Shown: positions 54,301 to 64,000 of the stretch, piece after piece
Layout: each line of letters begins with the position of its first letter
Position numbering within the stretch: the first letter of the stretch is position 1
Assembly: GCF_963675165.1 (NCBI RefSeq)
Contig: NC_087377.1
Coordinates: forward strand, 2,696,978 to 2,760,977
DNA: 64,000 bases
Source of the DNA: Halichondria panicea
Lineage: Eukaryota > Porifera > Demospongiae > Suberitida > Halichondriidae
Direction of reading: 5' to 3'
Notes under the pieces: model-generated
Told to the model about the DNA's origin: nothing
Database searches by the model: none
What the model saw: the letters and a program-made list of their open reading frames with translations, nothing else
Translations under genes and position numbers: made by a program

Positions 54301-54649
54301 AATTCATGCAAAACGTACAATGCAAACTTCTAACCCTAAACATTCCCCCTACACATTAATTATGGCTACAGCTATAGTGGCCAGTTGCTATATTATAACG
54401 GCCAGGCACTCGGGTCCCAAATGAACACCACCTCGATCTGTAGCCAAAACATTGTTGGGTTCTACGGTATTAAATAATAATAATGAGTTAACGTTAAGTT
54501 CCCTGGCCCACACACTTGTTCAGATTGAGAAAAAGATAGCTGAACTACGTAAGAACTTTGGGCGGAAGAGATTTTCCTCCACTGGGAGTGTCAAGATCAC
54601 CTACTCCGAGTCATCCAACACTTCAATGGAGGACATCAGTCGCCACTGA
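32150..54649 (+). CDS. Large coiled-coil protein, 1951 aa, 26 exons
   Basis: Exons: 32150-32207, 32398-32561, 33320-33451, 33770-33935, 35049-35332, 35621-35836, 36133-36330, 36547-36741, 36929-38315, 38477-38611, 38859-38935, 39143-39626, 39865-40082, 40335-40484, 47716-47869, 48037-48255, 48482-48570, 48914-49110, 49380-49510, 49821-49959, 50062-50330, 50916-51095, 51445-51632, 52270-52429, 53971-54110 and 54524-54649. The sum is 5856 nt, in frame throughout. The N-terminus is short and disordered, with a proline/serine-rich patch in exon 5. Long coiled coil then runs from exon 5 to exon 18, including a 1387-nt exon 9. The last ~500 residues are Ser-rich, low-complexity and disordered, ending in EDISRH. 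No catalytic domain, signal or membrane segment is visible. A cytoskeletal or centrosomal scaffold is plausible but not shown. Exons 1-2 recur in array units A-C. The 7.2-kb intron 14 hosts antisense genes. Confidence 0.85.
32562..33319. other. Gene 3 intron 2, left part homologous to array units
   Basis: The first ~180 bp match the intron following exon 2 in units A-C. Homology stops at ~32742 (10800 in unit A), after which the array units carry the DIX gene piece and this locus carries unrelated DNA. No exon is seen in the rest. Confidence 0.55.
34028..34640. repeat. 74-bp satellite, 8 units, partly 148-bp dimers
   Basis: Units begin (GCTGTATTATAGAGGGTGG) at 34028, 34102, 34175, 34249, 34323, 34397, 34471 and 34545, with a partial unit at 34619. 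Unit 2 lacks one base. Units 4-8 alternate in two linked variants (CTAACACAGG with GAGACTTT, CTAATACAGG with GAGATTTT), so the effective period is 148 bp. It lies in gene 3 intron 4. Confidence 0.9.
34850..35023. mobile_element. Degenerate GCGGGTAATTTTCG-family element
   Basis: The right end (ATGAAAATTACCCGCTATAC) is clear at 35004-35023 and the left end (TAGCAGGTTATGGTGAAAAC) is decayed. The interior has the family's typical catcgtacgaaaataa and caatagattcaacgtta strings. It sits just upstream of gene 3 exon 5. Confidence 0.55.
40780..42476 (-). CDS. Secreted M35/aspzincin-type zinc metalloendopeptidase, 430 aa, 5 exons
   Basis: Exons in transcript order: 42476-42337, 42247-42060, 41971-41874, 41728-41645 and 41562-40780 (TGA); 1293 nt in frame. 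The start MMFSTAFTVCAAVLLLTDSC.. gives a signal peptide, so the protein should be secreted. An upstream in-frame ATG (42563) would mask it. Residues ~47-160 form a beta-rich N-terminal part of the kind found before the M35 catalytic domain (KHVIPLRQDI, a C-containing LKWNT segment). The catalytic part has HEMTHD (H335, E336, H339) and NNADNYALFADE with D376 as the likely third zinc ligand, as in aspzincins. The tail is Lys/Arg-rich. Intron 2 has a GC donor (GCAAGT), the only donor that keeps frame. M35 enzymes are best known from fungi and bacteria. It lies antisense inside gene 3. Confidence 0.8.
42477..43183. other. Region between protease gene and Crypton-like gene
   Basis: About 700 bp with no supported exon. 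Part of it (around 42660-42760) is matched at 47110-47210, upstream of the protease pseudogene, so the protease duplication extended past the 5' end of the gene. Confidence 0.5.
43184..44788 (-). CDS. Crypton-like tyrosine recombinase, intronless, 534 aa
   Basis: One continuous frame without introns. The C-terminal half has the tyrosine-recombinase set in order: R276 (ALRSGGEHRQL), H405-x2-R408 (NHSLRATTATRLY), H431 (ERTGHRS) and Y440 (IRSYKR). The type resembles the Crypton-derived domains of the animal proteins ZMYM2 and QRICH1. The N-terminal half (~residues 120-240) looks like the core-binding helical region, and the last ~75 residues are Ser/Pro-rich. A second ATG at residue 29 (MDSTDDANRQL) may be the real start. 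The complete catalytic set and open frame suggest a recent, perhaps competent insertion, or a domesticated gene. Cryptons lack terminal inverted repeats, so element ends cannot be marked. Confidence 0.75.
   Translation of the reverse strand: MDSVYNLFRIALTHLCRPVCIIGTARVTMDSTDDANRQLRANKEDFCRNSHCLGKEWHDWGCCSTPELEGPSLLSSVTEELLRMSNIEEPMHVQVPQNRYAPPTTDEAVTKARAESVPKKTRDDTAYCVKLWHDWASNRKILTDVVVPSLMGLDKKEMQYWLCRFVLEVRTKKGTEYAPNTLYHLICGIMRYVRQQCEKPEIDFFKDPEFAQFRSSLDAEMKRLQATGLGSTRKQAEPLSMQEEELLWEKKLLGDHCPAALLNTMVFMNGLYFALRSGGEHRQLRHIPCQIEVFDNPQGRSCLRYTEDISKNHPGGLKGRKHKQKVVVHHSNIENPTRCFVRLFQKYNTLCPPERPSNALYLTPLAKPKNDDCWFSKVPLGHNSLKDIVKNMCLKAGIPGYKTNHSLRATTATRLYSNGVDEQLVMERTGHRSIEGIRSYKRTSSEQQENISDLLNGKKPCMDLVPASNKQPFVPMPALPLSLTRSPTLPSSCSQVVTSNVSAPQHSSSKNDHAGAFHLSSCSNISINFHYSNT
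44772..44857. repeat. Short inverted repeat upstream of Crypton-like gene
   Basis: TTATAGACTGAGTCC near 44772 is mirrored by CTTACTCAGTCTATAA ending near 44857, giving a stem-loop with the arms ~50 bp apart. It may be a tiny inverted-repeat element or a relic of one. Confidence 0.45.
44956..45150. mobile_element. ~195-bp MITE, TACCGTATA..TATACGGTA family
   Basis: The left end TACCGTATATAGCCAGTAAT pairs with the right end ATTACCCGCTATACGGTA. Internal CCACGAAAATATT and CTTTACCTACAATCC strings are shared, in reverse orientation, with the element at 50406-50614. There is no coding capacity; it is non-autonomous. Confidence 0.75.
45156..45500 (-). pseudogene. Degraded 3' fragment of the M35 protease gene
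   Basis: Nucleotide similarity to the 3' end of the protease gene (ttgtccacagcaagttgcat, gtgttcacttcgtcggcaaa, catttcgtgaatgagagtga) with many indels and no usable frame. The segment covering HEMTHD is recognisable near 45390-45430. It is the third copy of this tail in the intron. Confidence 0.7.
45642..47007 (-). pseudogene. M35 protease pseudogene (no signal-peptide exon, frameshift)
   Basis: Exon equivalents: 47007-46826, 46761-46664, 46604-46521 and 46401 to ~45642. The catalytic HEMTHD is present, but a small deletion near 45855 (LNGEM versus LNGNVCYGEE in the intact gene) breaks the frame. The ADNY metal-ligand segment continues in another frame (45863-45642). The exon for the signal peptide is absent: homology jumps from gggcttacgt at ~47100-47109 straight to DNA that lies upstream of exon 1 in the intact gene. 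The GC donor (GCAAGT) of intron 2 is retained. This is a tandem duplicate that has lost function. Confidence 0.8.
47110..47715. other. End of gene 3 intron 14, no gene seen
   Basis: Sequence upstream of the protease pseudogene followed by unremarkable intron DNA; a G-rich run at ~47370 and the (C/T)-rich acceptor of exon 15. No exon or repeat family was recognised beyond the protease-duplication flank. Confidence 0.4.
50406..50614. mobile_element. ~209-bp MITE, TACCGTATAGCGGGTAAT family
   Basis: Near-perfect terminal inverted repeats (TACCGTATAGCGGGTAAT left, ATTACCCGCTATACGGTA right, both with an adjoining TTTTCG/CGAAAA step) and internal sub-repeats with CCACGAA strings. The same subfamily as 44956-45150, in opposite orientation. 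It lies in gene 3 intron 21. Confidence 0.85.
51254..51386. repeat. (CA)n microsatellite
   Basis: A long (CA)n tract with a short CGCGCG patch, in gene 3 intron 22. The CA-rich stretch continues to the acceptor of exon 23 at 51444. Confidence 0.9.
51997..52129. mobile_element. 133-bp hairpin MITE
   Basis: The arm beginning CAGAGGAGGTCCGACATG is mirrored by the arm ending ACGTCAGACCTCCTCTG. The arms are about 44 bp with some mismatches, around a ~45-bp centre containing tatcacgtgact. No coding content. It lies in gene 3 intron 23. Confidence 0.75.
52674..53761. mobile_element. 1088-bp DNA transposon with 85-bp TIRs and 9-bp TSD (Mutator-like, non-autonomous)
   Basis: Termini TAGCCTCGATCCCAGGCCGA and its reverse complement; the inverted repeats match without a mismatch for 85 bp, ending at GCGCATGCGTCA. 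The element is flanked on both sides by ATGTGGGAT (52665-52673 and 53762-53770), a 9-bp target duplication. Long TIRs with 9-bp duplication are characteristic of Mutator-like elements. The interior has no long frame, so it needs a transposase in trans. Perfect TIRs and TSD indicate a recent insertion. It sits in gene 3 intron 24. Confidence 0.88.
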
Positions 54650-54886
54650 CACTGACACTCCTCACCACAAGCAGCCATTTTGTATATAACTGAGCATGCT
54701 CAGAACACGTACTTTATAACAATGAACATTAATTGCCAGCACCCAGTTACCAATGTTATTTTTATGTCCCTCCCATACATAATAAATACTATTATACACG
54801 TACATTTTTATCCAACTTGAATTTTGAATTTCGAATTTCAAACAATTGCAATAATTTTGATATGAAAACACGTACACCAATTAAGA
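54650..54886. other. Convergent 3' region between gene 3 and GBF1
   Basis: 237 bp between two stop codons on opposite strands. An AATAAA at ~54780 could serve gene 3. No terminator-like structure is evident. Overlapping 3' UTRs are likely at this spacing. Confidence 0.5.

Positions 54887-64000
<9,114 letters not shown>

Overview
The window is animal nuclear DNA. Every long gene is split by many short-to-medium introns with GT..AG ends, and exons rejoin in frame. The proteins include a GBF1-type Arf exchange factor, PRDM9-like PR/SET zinc-finger proteins and a piece of a DIX domain. The compact layout, the TA-rich introns full of taattataattat and tacatgtacatgt strings, and the many small inverted-repeat elements suggest an invertebrate, possibly a sponge. 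That placement is inference, not proof.

Layout. (1) 660-5731, + strand: a 12-exon coiled-coil protein (541 aa, not recognised). (2) 5996-31895, + strand: four tandem PRDM9-like genes, each with 8 exons and an intact PRDM9-type zinc knuckle and PR/SET domain. Copies A, B and C carry 11 C2H2 fingers; copy D carries 5 different ones. They sit in a 7.48-kb tandem array whose central ~23 kb looks identical from unit to unit. Each unit also carries the first two exons of the next gene, a broken DIX-domain gene piece, a (CA)n tract that is the duplication junction, and a decayed copy of the last two exons of gene 1. (3) 32150-54649, + strand: a 26-exon, 1951-aa coiled-coil protein. Its largest intron (40485-47715) holds antisense genes: a secreted M35/aspzincin metalloprotease, a Crypton-type tyrosine recombinase, and two broken copies of the protease. 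(4) 54887-64000, - strand: the C-terminal ~890 residues of GBF1, tail-to-tail with gene 3 and running off the window edge.

Mobile and repeated DNA: a 1088-bp element with 85-bp terminal inverted repeats and a 9-bp target duplication (Mutator-like), a family of small elements ending in GCGGGTAATTTTCG, several other hairpin elements, a 74-bp satellite with 148-bp higher-order periodicity, and many (CA)n tracts that often form the splice acceptor itself.

Main interest: an invertebrate PRDM9-like family caught in tandem amplification, with zinc-finger turnover between copies and with acidic FxGF motifs resembling those that bind the LEDGF/p75 IBD domain. The near-perfect unit identity must be checked against an assembly artefact.
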